DNA of 47,571 nucleotides, from the NCBI GenBank assembly GCA_009693105.1, contig SHXV01000005.1, positions 1-47,571 on the forward strand, written 5' to 3'. This DNA is from Dehalococcoidia bacterium. Its GTDB lineage: Bacteria; Chloroflexota; Dehalococcoidia; SHXV01. A program made the translations under genes and the position numbers. Under the pieces are notes generated by a model, which saw only the letters and a program-made list of their open reading frames with translations, searched no databases and was not told the DNA's origin. This document shows positions 27,620 to 35,633 of this stretch, piece after piece; the stretch's first letter is position 1, and every line of letters starts with the position of its first letter.

Positions 27620-28537
27620 CTAGCGGGCGCGGGGGTGGGCCTTGTCGTAGACCTCCCGCACGTGTTCTTGCGATAGCTGGGTGTAGACCTGGGTGGTGGA
27701 GATGTTGGCGTGGCCGAGCATCTCCTGGACGTGTCGCAGGGGGGCGCCGCCGCGAAGCATGTGGGTGGCGAAGCTGTGACGCAGGGTGTGCGGGGTGACG
27801 TCGGAGCTCAGGTTGGCCTCTCTGGCGTAGTTCTTGAGGATAAGCCAGAAGCCCTGGCGGGTGAGACGCTCTCCCCTTCGGTTGACGAAGAGGGCGCGTT
27901 CTTTGCGGGCGCGCACGAGGCGGGGGCGGGACCGATCGATGTAGGCGAGGAGCGCCTCGACGGCGTGCTCGTGGATGGGGATGGTGCGTTCTTTGGCGCC
28001 CTTGCCCTGGCAGCGGACGTTGGTGGTGGCGCCATTGAGGACGACGTCGTCCGTGTTGAGTGAGACCAGCTCCGTGACGCGCATGCCGGTGGCGTAGAGC
28101 AGTTCCAGCATGGCGCGGTCCCGATGCCCCTCCGGGGTGTCCTTCTTGGCGGGCTGTTCGAGGAGTTCATCGATCTGGTGGACGGAGATGGGTTTGGGCA
28201 GGGCTTTGCCGACGCGGGGCGATTTCAGGCTTTCCGTGGGGTCGGTAGCGACAAGGCCATCGGCGGTGGCGAAGCTGAAGAAGGACTTCACGGCGGCGAC
28301 CTTGCGGGCGATGGTAGCCTCGGAGTAGGAGCGCTCTTCGAGGTGGGCGAGGTAATCGAGAATATCGCCGCGATCGAAGGCGAGGGCGACGTTGCCCTTG
28401 TGCTGGCTGGTGATGAACTGACGGAACTGGGAGAGATCGTTGCGGTAGGCGGCGACGGTATTGGCGGATGACCCCTTCTCCACGGAGAGGTAGGAGAGGA
28501 ACTGCCGGATCGCGTCTTCTATGGTAGTGGTGACCAT
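27620..28537 (-). CDS. xerD: Tyrosine recombinase XerD
   Basis: A 305-residue tyrosine recombinase: N-terminal SAM-like domain (IEDAIRQFLSYLSVEKGSSANTVAAYRND) and catalytic residues in ATGMRVTELVSL, CQGKGAKERTIPI, TPHTLRHSFATHMLRGG and GHANISTTQVYTQL. Likely the XerC partner at dif. The start at 28537 (MVTTTIEDA) gives the usual length; upstream ATGs at 28570 and 28579 are alternatives without a better ribosome site. A TGATAC -10-like sequence lies near 28589. Confidence 0.9.
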   Translation of the reverse strand: MVTTTIEDAIRQFLSYLSVEKGSSANTVAAYRNDLSQFRQFITSQHKGNVALAFDRGDILDYLAHLEERSYSEATIARKVAAVKSFFSFATADGLVATDPTESLKSPRVGKALPKPISVHQIDELLEQPAKKDTPEGHRDRAMLELLYATGMRVTELVSLNTDDVVLNGATTNVRCQGKGAKERTIPIHEHAVEALLAYIDRSRPRLVRARKERALFVNRRGERLTRQGFWLILKNYAREANLSSDVTPHTLRHSFATHMLRGGAPLRHVQEMLGHANISTTQVYTQLSQEHVREVYDKAHPRAR

Positions 28538-28885
28538 CTCAGCGACTTTCTGGCCAGTTATTGGTGACATAACCATCGCAGGAGAGTGTATCACAGGGCA
28601 CCGCCTTATGAGGGGAACGTGCTGGGGTTGTCGTTTCGGAGCGCAGGGCCGGGCTTTGGGGTCGGGCAGCGGGGTCATTCTAGGTGGTGGGTCAGCGGGC
28701 TGTCTAGGCGGAGGGGGAGGAGTTTCTATCGAAATACCCTTTAGGCGGCAGGGACTGATCAGGGGTTGTGAAAGGGGCGTGCACGGGGGAACCTGTGGCG
28801 CTTCGGGAAGATGGAGACGCGCCCGCGAACGCTTGCAGTGGAGGCCTAATACGAATATATGAGCTGCGGGAACGAGGAGGATGCG
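28538..28885. other. Intergenic region between xerD and Rad52/ERF-like pseudogene
   Basis: No credible gene. It holds the weak xerD promoter region on the left and, at the right end, a good promoter for the pseudogene (28833-28861). The middle has no repeat or hairpin that I could identify. Confidence 0.5.
28833..28861 (+). promoter_or_regulatory. Promoter of Rad52/ERF-like pseudogene
   Basis: TTGCAG (28833-28838) and TATATG (28856-28861) with a 17-base spacer. A GAGGAGG ribosome site then sits before ATG 28886, so expression signals survive although the gene is broken. Confidence 0.55.
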
Positions 28886-29523
28886 ATGAGCGAACGGGCG
28901 TTTGAGGCGAGCCGGTTTCTGACGGTGTTGAACGGGCGGGATTACCTAGAGCTGTAGTGGCGGCTGTTGTAGCTGCGAACGGAGCACGCGGAGGCGGAGG
29001 TGCGGACGGAGTTGGTGGAGCATCGGGATGGGTTCGTCTTGTTCCGGGTGGAGGTGCGGCTGGCGGAGGGGGCGTGGCGACGGGCTGGGGCAGCGAGACG
29101 GGGGCCGACTTCGGGGACTACGTGGAGAAGGCGAAGACGAAGGCGCTGGGACGGGCGCTGGCGGCGATGGGCTTCGGCACGCAGTTCTGTGAGGACTACA
29201 GCTACGGGGCGGAGGCGGGCCGGGTGGTGGATACACCGGTGGCGCGGCGGGCGGGGAAGCGGGCGCGGGGAAGCGGGGGCCGGGCGACGGAGCCGCAGGT
29301 GAAGGCGATCTATGCCATCGGCAGGGACGGCGGGCAGGGGGCGGAGGATGTGGAGGGGCGCAGCCGGGACGGCTACGAGAAGGCGCCGGAGGAGCTGACG
29401 CGGGCGGAGGCATCGGAGTTCATCGACGCGTTGCGGCGGGAGGTGGGGGAGGCGGCTAGTCGTCCGGCCAGCCGCCGGGACCACGCAGGGGAACGAAGCG
29501 GCAGAGTCCGCGTTCCTCGCTGA
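28886..29523 (+). pseudogene. Rad52/ERF-like single-strand DNA-annealing-type protein, decayed
   Basis: The frame from ATG 28886 reads MSERAFEASRFLTVLNGRDYLEL, then TAG (28955), W-R-L-L, TAG (28970), LRTEHAEAEVRTELVEH, until a one-G loss in the G-run at 29068-29072. It then continues as GVATGWGSETGADFGDYVEKAKTKALGRALAAMGFGTQFCEDYSYG. From memory of homologues the two TAGs replace Lys and Trp (Y-L-E-V-K-W-R-L-V-W-L-R). The EKAETKALGRALAxxGFGT motif is typical of short Rad52/ERF/DdrA-like or phage-type annealing proteins, and the C-terminal ATEPQVKAIYAIGR module occurs in such proteins. The family name is tentative; the decay is clear. The 3' end runs 68 bases into pcm on the other strand. Confidence 0.72.
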
Positions 29524-30121
29524 TGTAGCCGTCCTCCGTTTTGGTGATGAGGAAGAGCTGTTGCTCCTCCTGGCCGCCCACGGGGATGACCATGTGCCCG
29601 CCCACGGCGAGCTGGGCGATGAGGGCGTCCGGCACGGAGGGGGCGCCGGCGGTGACCATGATGCCGTTGTAGGGCGCGCCCTCCGGCCAGCCGAGGGCGT
29701 CCGGTTGGGCGATGTGGATCTCGATGTTGTGGTAGCCGAGAGCGGTGAGGCGGGCGGCGGAGGTGCCAGCGAGCTCAGGGAACCGTTCTACGGTGTCGAC
29801 GTGAGCGGCGAGTTCGCCGAGGATGGCGGCCTGGTAGCCGGAGCCGGTGCCGATCTCCAGCAGGCGGTCCTCCGGCTGGGGATCGAGCGCGGCCGTCATG
29901 ATGGCGACCATGAGGGGCTGGGAGATCGTCTGGCCGCGGCCGATGAGGAGTGGCGTATCGCTGTAGGCGTTGGGCCGGAGGTCCGGCTGGACGAACTCTT
30001 CCCGGGGGACCTTCATGATGGCGCGAATGGTGCGGACGTGGCGCACTTCGCGGGCGAGGGAGCTGAGCATGTGCAGGCGGGCGAAGGAGGAGCGTGAGCG
30101 GCTGCCTTCGGGTTCTTCCAT
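29456..30121 (-). CDS. pcm: Protein-L-isoaspartate O-methyltransferase
   Basis: A 221-residue SAM-dependent methyltransferase that starts repair of isoaspartyl residues in aged proteins. Features: VPREEFVQPDLRPNAYSDTPL, GRGQTISQPLMVAIMTAAL, and SAM motif I LLEIGTGSGYQAAIL, then VDTVERF and GGHMVIPVG. ATG 30121 is preceded by AGGAGGAGG at six bases. It is preceded by the hydrolase gene with an 11-base gap, so the two form an operon. Confidence 0.93.
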   Translation of the reverse strand: MEEPEGSRSRSSFARLHMLSSLAREVRHVRTIRAIMKVPREEFVQPDLRPNAYSDTPLLIGRGQTISQPLMVAIMTAALDPQPEDRLLEIGTGSGYQAAILGELAAHVDTVERFPELAGTSAARLTALGYHNIEIHIAQPDALGWPEGAPYNGIMVTAGAPSVPDALIAQLAVGGHMVIPVGGQEEQQLFLITKTEDGYISEERGLCRFVPLRGPGGWPDD

Positions 30122-30132
30122 CGGGCCTCCTC

Positions 30133-30792
30133 CTACAGCGCCAGCTCACCGGAGATGATGCGGTCCATTTCCAGTATATAACGGTTGTTCGCTCGTTCAT
30201 GTCCCACGGTGGTGAGGGGGCCGTGCCCGGAGCGGACCTCGGTGGCATCGGGGAGCGGCAGTACCTTATCGCGAATGCTCTGGAGGAGCTGCTGGGGGTT
30301 GCCGCCGAAGAGGTCGAAGCGGCCGATGCTGCCGCGGAAAAGGAGATCGCCGGAGATGAGGATGCCTTCGCCGGCGAAGGCGAGGTGGCCACGGGTGTGG
30401 CCGGGGGTGAACAGCACACGCAGGGTGAGATCGCCGATTTCGATGAGGTCGCCGTCCTCCAGGTAGCGGTCCGGCTGGGCGATGGGGGGAAGCGGCTGGG
30501 GGAGGACGTGGGCGAGCCCAGCGGTCTGGACGTCGATGTCGTCGTAATCGATCCGGCTCATGGCGAAGAGGGCGCCAGTGCTCTGGCGGACGGGGGTGAC
30601 GGCGCCGATGTGGTCGATGTGGGCGTGGGTGCAGAGGATGAGCTTTGCCGTCAGGCCCTGGCGGTCGAGCGCGGCGAGCACGCGCTCCGGCTCCGCGCCC
30701 GGATCGACGACGATGGCCTGCCTCGTGCGTTCGTCCCCTAGGATGTAGGCGTTCTCGAAGTAGGGCCGCAGGGTGATCCCCTCGATGATCAT
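30133..30792 (-). CDS. Metallo-beta-lactamase-fold hydrolase (glyoxalase II-like)
   Basis: A 219-residue binuclear metal hydrolase. Ligand motifs in order: CTHAHIDHIG (THxHxDH), FTPGHTRGHLAF, GDLLFRGSIGRFDL and a C-terminal SGHGPLTTVGHER. This set and spacing match the YcbL/glyoxalase II-like thioesterase group, so a cytosolic thioester or hydroxyacyl substrate is likely. ATG 30792 follows GGAGG with suitable spacing. First gene of a pair with pcm. Confidence 0.9.
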   Translation of the reverse strand: MIIEGITLRPYFENAYILGDERTRQAIVVDPGAEPERVLAALDRQGLTAKLILCTHAHIDHIGAVTPVRQSTGALFAMSRIDYDDIDVQTAGLAHVLPQPLPPIAQPDRYLEDGDLIEIGDLTLRVLFTPGHTRGHLAFAGEGILISGDLLFRGSIGRFDLFGGNPQQLLQSIRDKVLPLPDATEVRSGHGPLTTVGHERANNRYILEMDRIISGELAL

Positions 30793-30884
30793 GGGGCCTC
30801 CATCGGTCTATTGTGGGCCACGGGGTGGGCCACGGGCAATGAGAGAGCGTCCGTCGGAGGCGCGTTCCGCCCGAGGGAGTGGTT

Positions 30885-30893
30885 TGGTATACT
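30885..30893 (+). promoter_or_regulatory. Extended -10 promoter of P-loop/DRTGG gene
   Basis: TGG-TATACT, then a leader of about 40 bases carrying GGAGG before ATG 30942. Confidence 0.55.
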
Positions 30894-30941
30894 CGCCGCA
30901 GCAACTCGTCCCGGCATTCACCTCGCTTCCGGAGGTCGCGC

Positions 30942-31886
30942 ATGGCCGTTCTTCTCATCGCCGCTGCAACGCCGGGAGCCGGCAAGACGTCGGTGGCCGC
31001 CGCGCTGGCGATGAAGCTGGCGACGGAGGGCCACGCCGTGCAGGTGTGCCGCATTTTGCCGGACGGCCCCGGCGACCCGAACGCGTTAGACGACGGCCGC
31101 GTGTTCGGGTCGCTGCCGTTTGTGCAGGAGGGACGTCGCACGCTATCGGCGGCGGAGGCGCGGGAGCTGGCGCAGGCGCACGGATCGGGGGAGCGGACGC
31201 TGATCCTGGAGTCGCCACGCGGCGCGGACACGGGCGCGCTCGCGGCGATGCTGGGGGCGACGGTGGTGCTGGTGCTGCGGGGCGGTCCGGGCGCGTGGCC
31301 GGCGCTGCCTGATGTGGGCGGGACGCTGGGCGGGCTGATCGCGGTGGCGGTGGCGGTGCCGGAGCCGGAGCTGGCGGCGGCACGGGAGCGGCTGGCGGCG
31401 CTGGGGCCGTCGCTGGGGGCGCTGCCGGAGGAGCGGGTGCTGTACGCGCCGAGCATCGGCGAGATCGCGCGGGCGCTGGGGGCGGAGGTGGTGTACGACA
31501 GCGGGAACCTGGACGAGACGATGGCTCACCTGGTGGTGGCGCCGGTGAGCGCCGATGCGGGGCGGCCCTACTTCGAGCGGTTCCCGCACAAGGTGGTGAT
31601 CACGCGGGTGGACCGGCCGGACTTGATCCTTTCGGCGTTTAATGGGGGGGCGAATTGCCTGGTGCTGTGCGGGCGGGAGGCGCCGATGCAGTACGTGGTG
31701 GATCGGGCGCACCATGAGGAGGTGACGATCCTGCTGTCGCATCGGTCGACGGCGGAGACGGTGGGGGCGCTGGAGGGGATCTACGATGGGACGCGCTTCG
31801 GGGGGGCGCTGAAGCTGGAGCGGATGACGGCGCTGTTCGACGAGCACGCGGACGCAGGGTGGGTGCTGGGGGCGGCGCCGGCCTGA
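30942..31886 (+). CDS. P-loop ATPase/DRTGG-domain protein (phosphotransacetylase N-terminal-like)
   Basis: A 314-residue two-domain protein. Residues 1-110 are a dethiobiotin-synthetase-like P-loop domain (MAVLLIAAATPGAGKTSVAAAL). Residues about 205-310 are a DRTGG domain (GRPYFERFPHKVVITRVDRPDLILSAF-N-GG-NCLVLCGR), the arrangement found in the regulatory N-terminus of long phosphotransacetylases. No acetyltransferase domain follows, so this is a stand-alone regulatory-type protein, probably nucleotide sensing. The start at 30942 is supported by GGAGG six bases upstream. A link to acetate/CoA metabolism is suggested by the family, not by neighbours. Confidence 0.8.
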   Translation: MAVLLIAAATPGAGKTSVAAALAMKLATEGHAVQVCRILPDGPGDPNALDDGRVFGSLPFVQEGRRTLSAAEARELAQAHGSGERTLILESPRGADTGALAAMLGATVVLVLRGGPGAWPALPDVGGTLGGLIAVAVAVPEPELAAARERLAALGPSLGALPEERVLYAPSIGEIARALGAEVVYDSGNLDETMAHLVVAPVSADAGRPYFERFPHKVVITRVDRPDLILSAFNGGANCLVLCGREAPMQYVVDRAHHEEVTILLSHRSTAETVGALEGIYDGTRFGGALKLERMTALFDEHADAGWVLGAAPA

Positions 31887-31967
31887 TCGGGGCTGTTTCG
31901 CGGTCTAGGGGAAGGCCACCTGTCGGGGTGGTCTTTTGTTATTCGGTGGTGGAGGATCGGGCGTGGA

Positions 31968-32016
31968 CCTCACCCCTGGCCCCTCTCCATCGTGACCGAT
32001 AGAGAGGGGAATCGGC
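31968..32016. repeat. Dispersed element family 1, second copy
   Basis: CCTCACCCCT flank plus stem CCCCTCTCCATCG (31980-31992) with CGATAGAGAGGGG (31997-32009), loop TGAC, one mismatch. Same layout as 2260-2306. Confidence 0.65.
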
Positions 32017-32053
32017 GGGATCCGATGAGGGGTGGCGTTTAGCTGGAGGTGAG

Positions 32054-32079
32054 ATTGCCGCGCCCTGCGGGCTCGCAAT
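32054..32079. repeat. Dispersed hairpin (ATTGC...GCAAT type)
   Basis: ATTGC and GCAAT enclose GCCC-TGC-GGGC. It resembles a short intergenic repeat commonly seen in Chloroflexota genomes; single copy in this window. Together with 31968-32016 it fills the 31887-32103 gap, where no gene is seen. Confidence 0.4.
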
Positions 32080-32103
32080 GATACATGACGGAAGGATGGG
32101 GGT

Positions 32104-32676
32104 TCAGGGCCGGCGGCGGGGCTCCCGCGGCTCTTCGTTGGGGAGGCCGAGATCGCTGGCGAGGGCGGAGAGGCGGCTGACGGTGCTGTCGAGGGGAGCG
32201 CTGGTGGTGGGGCGGGACGCGGTCGCTCGCCGGGGGGCGTGGGTGACGGCGACGGCGCAGTAGGGGCAGGCGATCCAGCCGTGGCGGAGGGGGCGTTTGC
32301 AGGCGTGGCAGGGGCCCCGCAGGGGATTGGCGCAGTGGGGGCAGACGAGGAAATCGGGCTCGATAGCATTGTCGCAGGCGTCGCAGGCGGGGGCGGCGCC
32401 GATCTCAGCGTAGAGAGCGGCGTCTTCGAGCTGGCGCGCTTCGGAGTCCGCCAGGGTGGTGCGGGGGCGGAGGATGAGGTAGAGGGGGAGGCCGACGAAG
32501 CCGGTGACGAGGATGCCCACGGTGGCCAGGGTGTGGGCGGCGATCTCATGGGTGCGGGCGCGGATATCGCGGTTGGTCCAGATGACGATGGTGAGCCAGA
32601 GGGCGGCGAGGTAGAACGCGGTGATGGTGCCCGCGAGGGTGGCCGTCGACTGCCAGCTACCGCCGGGCCAGCCCAT
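32104..32676 (-). CDS. Membrane protein with double zinc ribbon
   Basis: A 190-residue protein: two membrane helices (about residues 13-33 and 47-70), then two CxxC...CxxC zinc ribbons (CDACDNAIEPDFLVCPHC and CHACKRPLRHGWIACPYC) and a low-complexity tail rich in Arg, Thr and Pro. It has the form of bacterial membrane zinc-ribbon proteins of unknown function. Start at 32676 has GGAGGAG six bases upstream and an extended -10 (TGC-TATACT, 32717-32725). Confidence 0.8.
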   Translation of the reverse strand: MGWPGGSWQSTATLAGTITAFYLAALWLTIVIWTNRDIRARTHEIAAHTLATVGILVTGFVGLPLYLILRPRTTLADSEARQLEDAALYAEIGAAPACDACDNAIEPDFLVCPHCANPLRGPCHACKRPLRHGWIACPYCAVAVTHAPRRATASRPTTSAPLDSTVSRLSALASDLGLPNEEPREPRRRP

Positions 32677-32716
32677 GGTGCGCTCCTCCGTTCGGGTGCG
32701 TGCGCGATGCGGTAGG

Positions 32717-32725
32717 AGTATAGCA
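32717..32725 (-). promoter_or_regulatory. Extended -10 promoter of zinc-ribbon membrane protein
   Basis: TGC-TATACT on the minus strand, giving about a 34-base leader with a strong ribosome site. Confidence 0.55.
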
Positions 32726-32821
32726 CGGGGCCAGAACAAGGTACGGATGTGGGTGCTGTTGGTGATAAGTCAGCGCTTAAGTGGGGGGTCGACGGTTAGC
32801 CAAAGGACCAGATGCCTAACG

Positions 32822-32905
32822 CTATAGAGGGACCTCGATCTTTCGACTGGTGAGACTAAGGATCTCCCCGATCGTCTTCTTTTGAGCGTCGTATTGGCTC
32901 GGCAT
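32822..32905 (-). pseudogene. 27-codon ORF resembling the N-terminus of DUF262/GmrSD-type proteins, probable remnant
   Basis: ATG 32905 follows GGAGGG at six bases and encodes MPSQYDAQKKTIGEILSL then TSRKIEVPL and TAG. The order I-G-E-x-L-S then E-V-P resembles the start of DUF262 domains, where V-P-x-[YW]-Q-R-x-Y follows; here the frame stops at that point and no DUF262 body is seen further on. GmrSD-type proteins are type IV restriction enzymes. It may be a scar of a lost defence gene or a chance short ORF with a good ribosome site. Confidence 0.4.
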
Positions 32906-32953
32906 CGTCGGCCCTCCAAAGTTTACGTATCCTACCACAACAGATGTTCGAAA

Positions 32954-32962
32954 TGGTAGCAT
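32954..32962 (+). promoter_or_regulatory. Extended -10 box of pcrA, leaderless
   Basis: TGG-TAGCAT, seven bases before the pcrA ATG at 32970. There is no room for a 5' leader; the G-run before ATG may double as a weak ribosome site. Confidence 0.45.
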
Positions 32963-32969
32963 CGGGGGC

Positions 32970-35189
32970 ATGACGACGCCCTCCACCGCTGACCTGCTCG
33001 CCGGACTGAACCCGCCCCAGCGGGAGGCGGTGACCCGCACCAGCGGGGCGCTGCTGATCCTGGCGGGGCCGGGCAGCGGGAAGACGCGGGTGATCGCCCA
33101 TCGCATCGCCTACCTGGTGGCGGAGCAGGAGGTGCTGGCGCGGCGCGTGGTGGCGGTGACGTTCACGAACAAGGCGGCGCGGGAGATGCGCGACCGGGTG
33201 GCGGTGCTGCTGGGAGCGGAGGCGGATGGGCTGACGCTGGGGACGTTCCACGCTGTGTGCGCGCGCTGGCTGCGCATCGATGGGGCGGCGATCGGGCTGG
33301 ACCGGGGGTTCGCCATCTACGACTCGGCGGACCAGCAGGCGGTGGTGAAAGCGGCGATGGTGGAATTGCAGCTCGACCCGAAGCGGCGCACACCGCAAGC
33401 GATGCTGGGGACGATCTCGCGGGCGAAGAACGAGCTGATCGGCCCGGATGCCTACGCGGGGCGGGTGGCGAGCTACCACGAGGAGATCGTGGCGCGGGTA
33501 TACGAGCGCTACCAGGCGATGCTGATGCGCAACAACGCGGTCGACTTCGATGACCTGCTGGGGCGCACGGTGGAGCTGTTCCGGGAGCATCCGCCGGTGC
33601 AGGAGAAGTACGCGGAGCGCTACCTGCACGTGCTGGTGGACGAGTTCCAGGACACGAACGTGGCGCAATACATGCTGGCGAAGCAGCTGGCCAGTGTGCA
33701 CGGGAACATCTGCGTGGTAGGCGATCCGGACCAGTCGATCTACTCGTGGCGGTCGGCGGATATCCGCAACATCATGGACTTTGAGCGCGATTTTCCGGAT
33801 ACGCAGATCGTGTTCCTGGAGCAGAACTATCGCTCCACGCAGACGATTTTAGAGGCAGCGCACGCGGTGATCAGCCAAAACCGGCAGCGCAAGGAGAAGC
33901 GGCTGTGGACGGAGAACAGCCAGGGCGCGCCGGTGGTGTACTACGAGGCGTATGACGAGAACGAGGAGGCGGAGTTCGTGGTGCAGGAGGCGCGGCGGCT
34001 CTCGCGTGAGGGGGTGCGGCCGGGCGGCATCGCCGTGATGTACCGGACGAACGCGCAATCGCGCTCTTTGGAGGAGGCGTGCGTGCGGCTGGGGATGCGC
34101 TACCGGCTGGTGGGGGGGACGCGCTTCTACGAGCGGCGGGAGGTGAAGGACATCCTGGCGTACCTGCGGCTGCTGCACAACCCGGTGGACACGATCAGCC
34201 TGTTACGGGTGCTCAACGTGCCGCCCCGCGGCATCGGCGACCGCAGCGTGCAGGAGCTGACGCGCTGGGCGACGGACCGGGAAGCGCCGCTGATCGAGGC
34301 GGTGCGGGCGTCGGCGCGGGAGGACGAGGAAGCGCCGCGATTTCAGGCGCGCACGGCGGGGGCGCTGCGCCGGTTCGTGGAGGTGCTGGAGGAGCTGGCG
34401 GCGGAATCGCTCAGCGCGCCGCTGCCCTCACTCGTGGAGAGCGTGCTGGAGCGGACGGGCTATCGCGCCTATCTTCAGCAGGACGAGGAGGAGGGTGAGG
34501 AGCGCTGGGCGAACGCGCTGGAGCTGCTGACGGTGGCGGAGCAGTACGCGGAACTGGCGGGGGACGACGCGCTGCTGGCGTTTCTGGAGGACGTGGCGCT
34601 GGTATCGGACGTGGACACGCTGGAGGAGGGGCTGGACGCGGTTACCCTGATCACGCTGCACGCGGCGAAGGGGCTGGAGTTCCCGGTGGTGTTCATGACG
34701 GGGATGGAGGAGGGGGTGCTGCCCCATATGCGCTCCTTCGATGACCCTGACCAGATGGAGGAGGAGCGCCGGCTCTGCTACGTGGGAATGACGCGGGCGC
34801 GGGAGCGGCTGTACATGGTGCGGGCGTTCCGGCGGTCGTTGATGGGGATGAGCGCGGCGAACCCGCCCTCGCGGTTCTTGCGGGACATTCCGGAGCATCT
34901 GGCGGAGTACCGCTCCCGGCGCGAGAGCGAGCGGGGGGGGGCGCTGCTGCCGGGACGGGAGCGCGCGGCGCGGTTGGCGGCGGCTCCGGCGGCGGCGGTG
35001 GCGGTGGCGGTGCCAGCGGAACCGGCCTTCGCGGCGGGGCAGCGGGTGCGTCACCCCAAGTTCGGGGACGGGATCGTGGTGAGCTGCGTCGTGGCGCGAT
35101 CGGACCAGGAAGTGACGGTGGCGTTCCGTGGTGGCGCGGGGATCAAGAAGCTGCTCTTGAGCCTGGCGAACCTGACCAAAGCGGGATAA
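32970..35189 (+). CDS. pcrA: ATP-dependent DNA helicase PcrA/UvrD
   Basis: A 739-residue superfamily 1A 3'-5' helicase for nucleotide-excision repair, mismatch repair and removal of RecA or stalled replication. Motifs in order: Q motif LNPPQREAV, Walker A AGPGSGKTRV, FTNKAAREMRDRV, LGTFHAVCARWLR, Walker B LVDEFQDTN, DQSIYSWRSAD, LEQNYRST, LITLHAAKGLEFPVVF, and CYVGMTRARERLY. The C-terminal Tudor-like region (GQRVRHPKFGDGIVV) that binds RNA polymerase is present. Full length, no lesion. Followed by a hairpin terminator. Confidence 0.95.
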   Translation: MTTPSTADLLAGLNPPQREAVTRTSGALLILAGPGSGKTRVIAHRIAYLVAEQEVLARRVVAVTFTNKAAREMRDRVAVLLGAEADGLTLGTFHAVCARWLRIDGAAIGLDRGFAIYDSADQQAVVKAAMVELQLDPKRRTPQAMLGTISRAKNELIGPDAYAGRVASYHEEIVARVYERYQAMLMRNNAVDFDDLLGRTVELFREHPPVQEKYAERYLHVLVDEFQDTNVAQYMLAKQLASVHGNICVVGDPDQSIYSWRSADIRNIMDFERDFPDTQIVFLEQNYRSTQTILEAAHAVISQNRQRKEKRLWTENSQGAPVVYYEAYDENEEAEFVVQEARRLSREGVRPGGIAVMYRTNAQSRSLEEACVRLGMRYRLVGGTRFYERREVKDILAYLRLLHNPVDTISLLRVLNVPPRGIGDRSVQELTRWATDREAPLIEAVRASAREDEEAPRFQARTAGALRRFVEVLEELAAESLSAPLPSLVESVLERTGYRAYLQQDEEEGEERWANALELLTVAEQYAELAGDDALLAFLEDVALVSDVDTLEEGLDAVTLITLHAAKGLEFPVVFMTGMEEGVLPHMRSFDDPDQMEEERRLCYVGMTRARERLYMVRAFRRSLMGMSAANPPSRFLRDIPEHLAEYRSRRESERGGALLPGRERAARLAAAPAAAVAVAVPAEPAFAAGQRVRHPKFGDGIVVSCVVARSDQEVTVAFRGGAGIKKLLLSLANLTKAG

Positions 35190-35199
35190 ACGGGAGAAA

Positions 35200-35238
35200 G
35201 AGTGAGGCGACCGGGGGGAGGATCCGATCGCCTCACTC
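35200..35238 (+). terminator. Hairpin terminator after pcrA
   Basis: GAGTGAGGCGA (35200-35210) pairs with TCGCCTCACTC (35228-35238). It lies ten bases past the pcrA stop, with no strong U-run. Confidence 0.6.
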
Positions 35239-35633
35239 AAATAGGGGAAGGCCCATGGGAACCCGGCGTGGCGGACGGGGGGGGCGTCCACCACGGCGGG
35301 CGTGAGAAATCTCCTCGCTCTGCGTGCTGACCCGTGGCGTCTTTTCGTATGGACGCGACAAGGCGGTACGTGTTCCGTACCGGCACGCGGATGGTGGTGA
35401 ACCTGCGAAGAGTCTCCGGGGCTCGGAGGGGGCAGGTGGAGCGGCGATGCGCTCCAGCCGTGACGAGGAACCGTACGCGGGGGGCAATCGGGCGATTGCG
35501 GACCGCGGCGTCTGAGAGGTCTCGTCGCAGTAATTATCCGCAAACCATAAGGGCGCCGGTATCGGGGAAATCCCTGAAAGAATCGCTGTCTCTGGCCGTT
35601 GACAGGATGGACGGGCGGGCTGAGGCTTGAGGT
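35239..35633. other. Intergenic region upstream of the acyl-CoA synthetase remnant
   Basis: A 98-codon frame (35334-35630) is open here but has arginine-rich, non-family sequence and no ribosome site, so I do not call it. A TTGACA at 35599-35604 may be the -35 of the downstream remnant. Nothing else is recognisable. Confidence 0.4.

Noticed and set aside
35334-35630. 98-codon open frame upstream of the acyl-CoA synthetase remnant
   Set aside because: Arginine-rich composition typical of chance frames in G+C-rich DNA, no ribosome site, no family resemblance.
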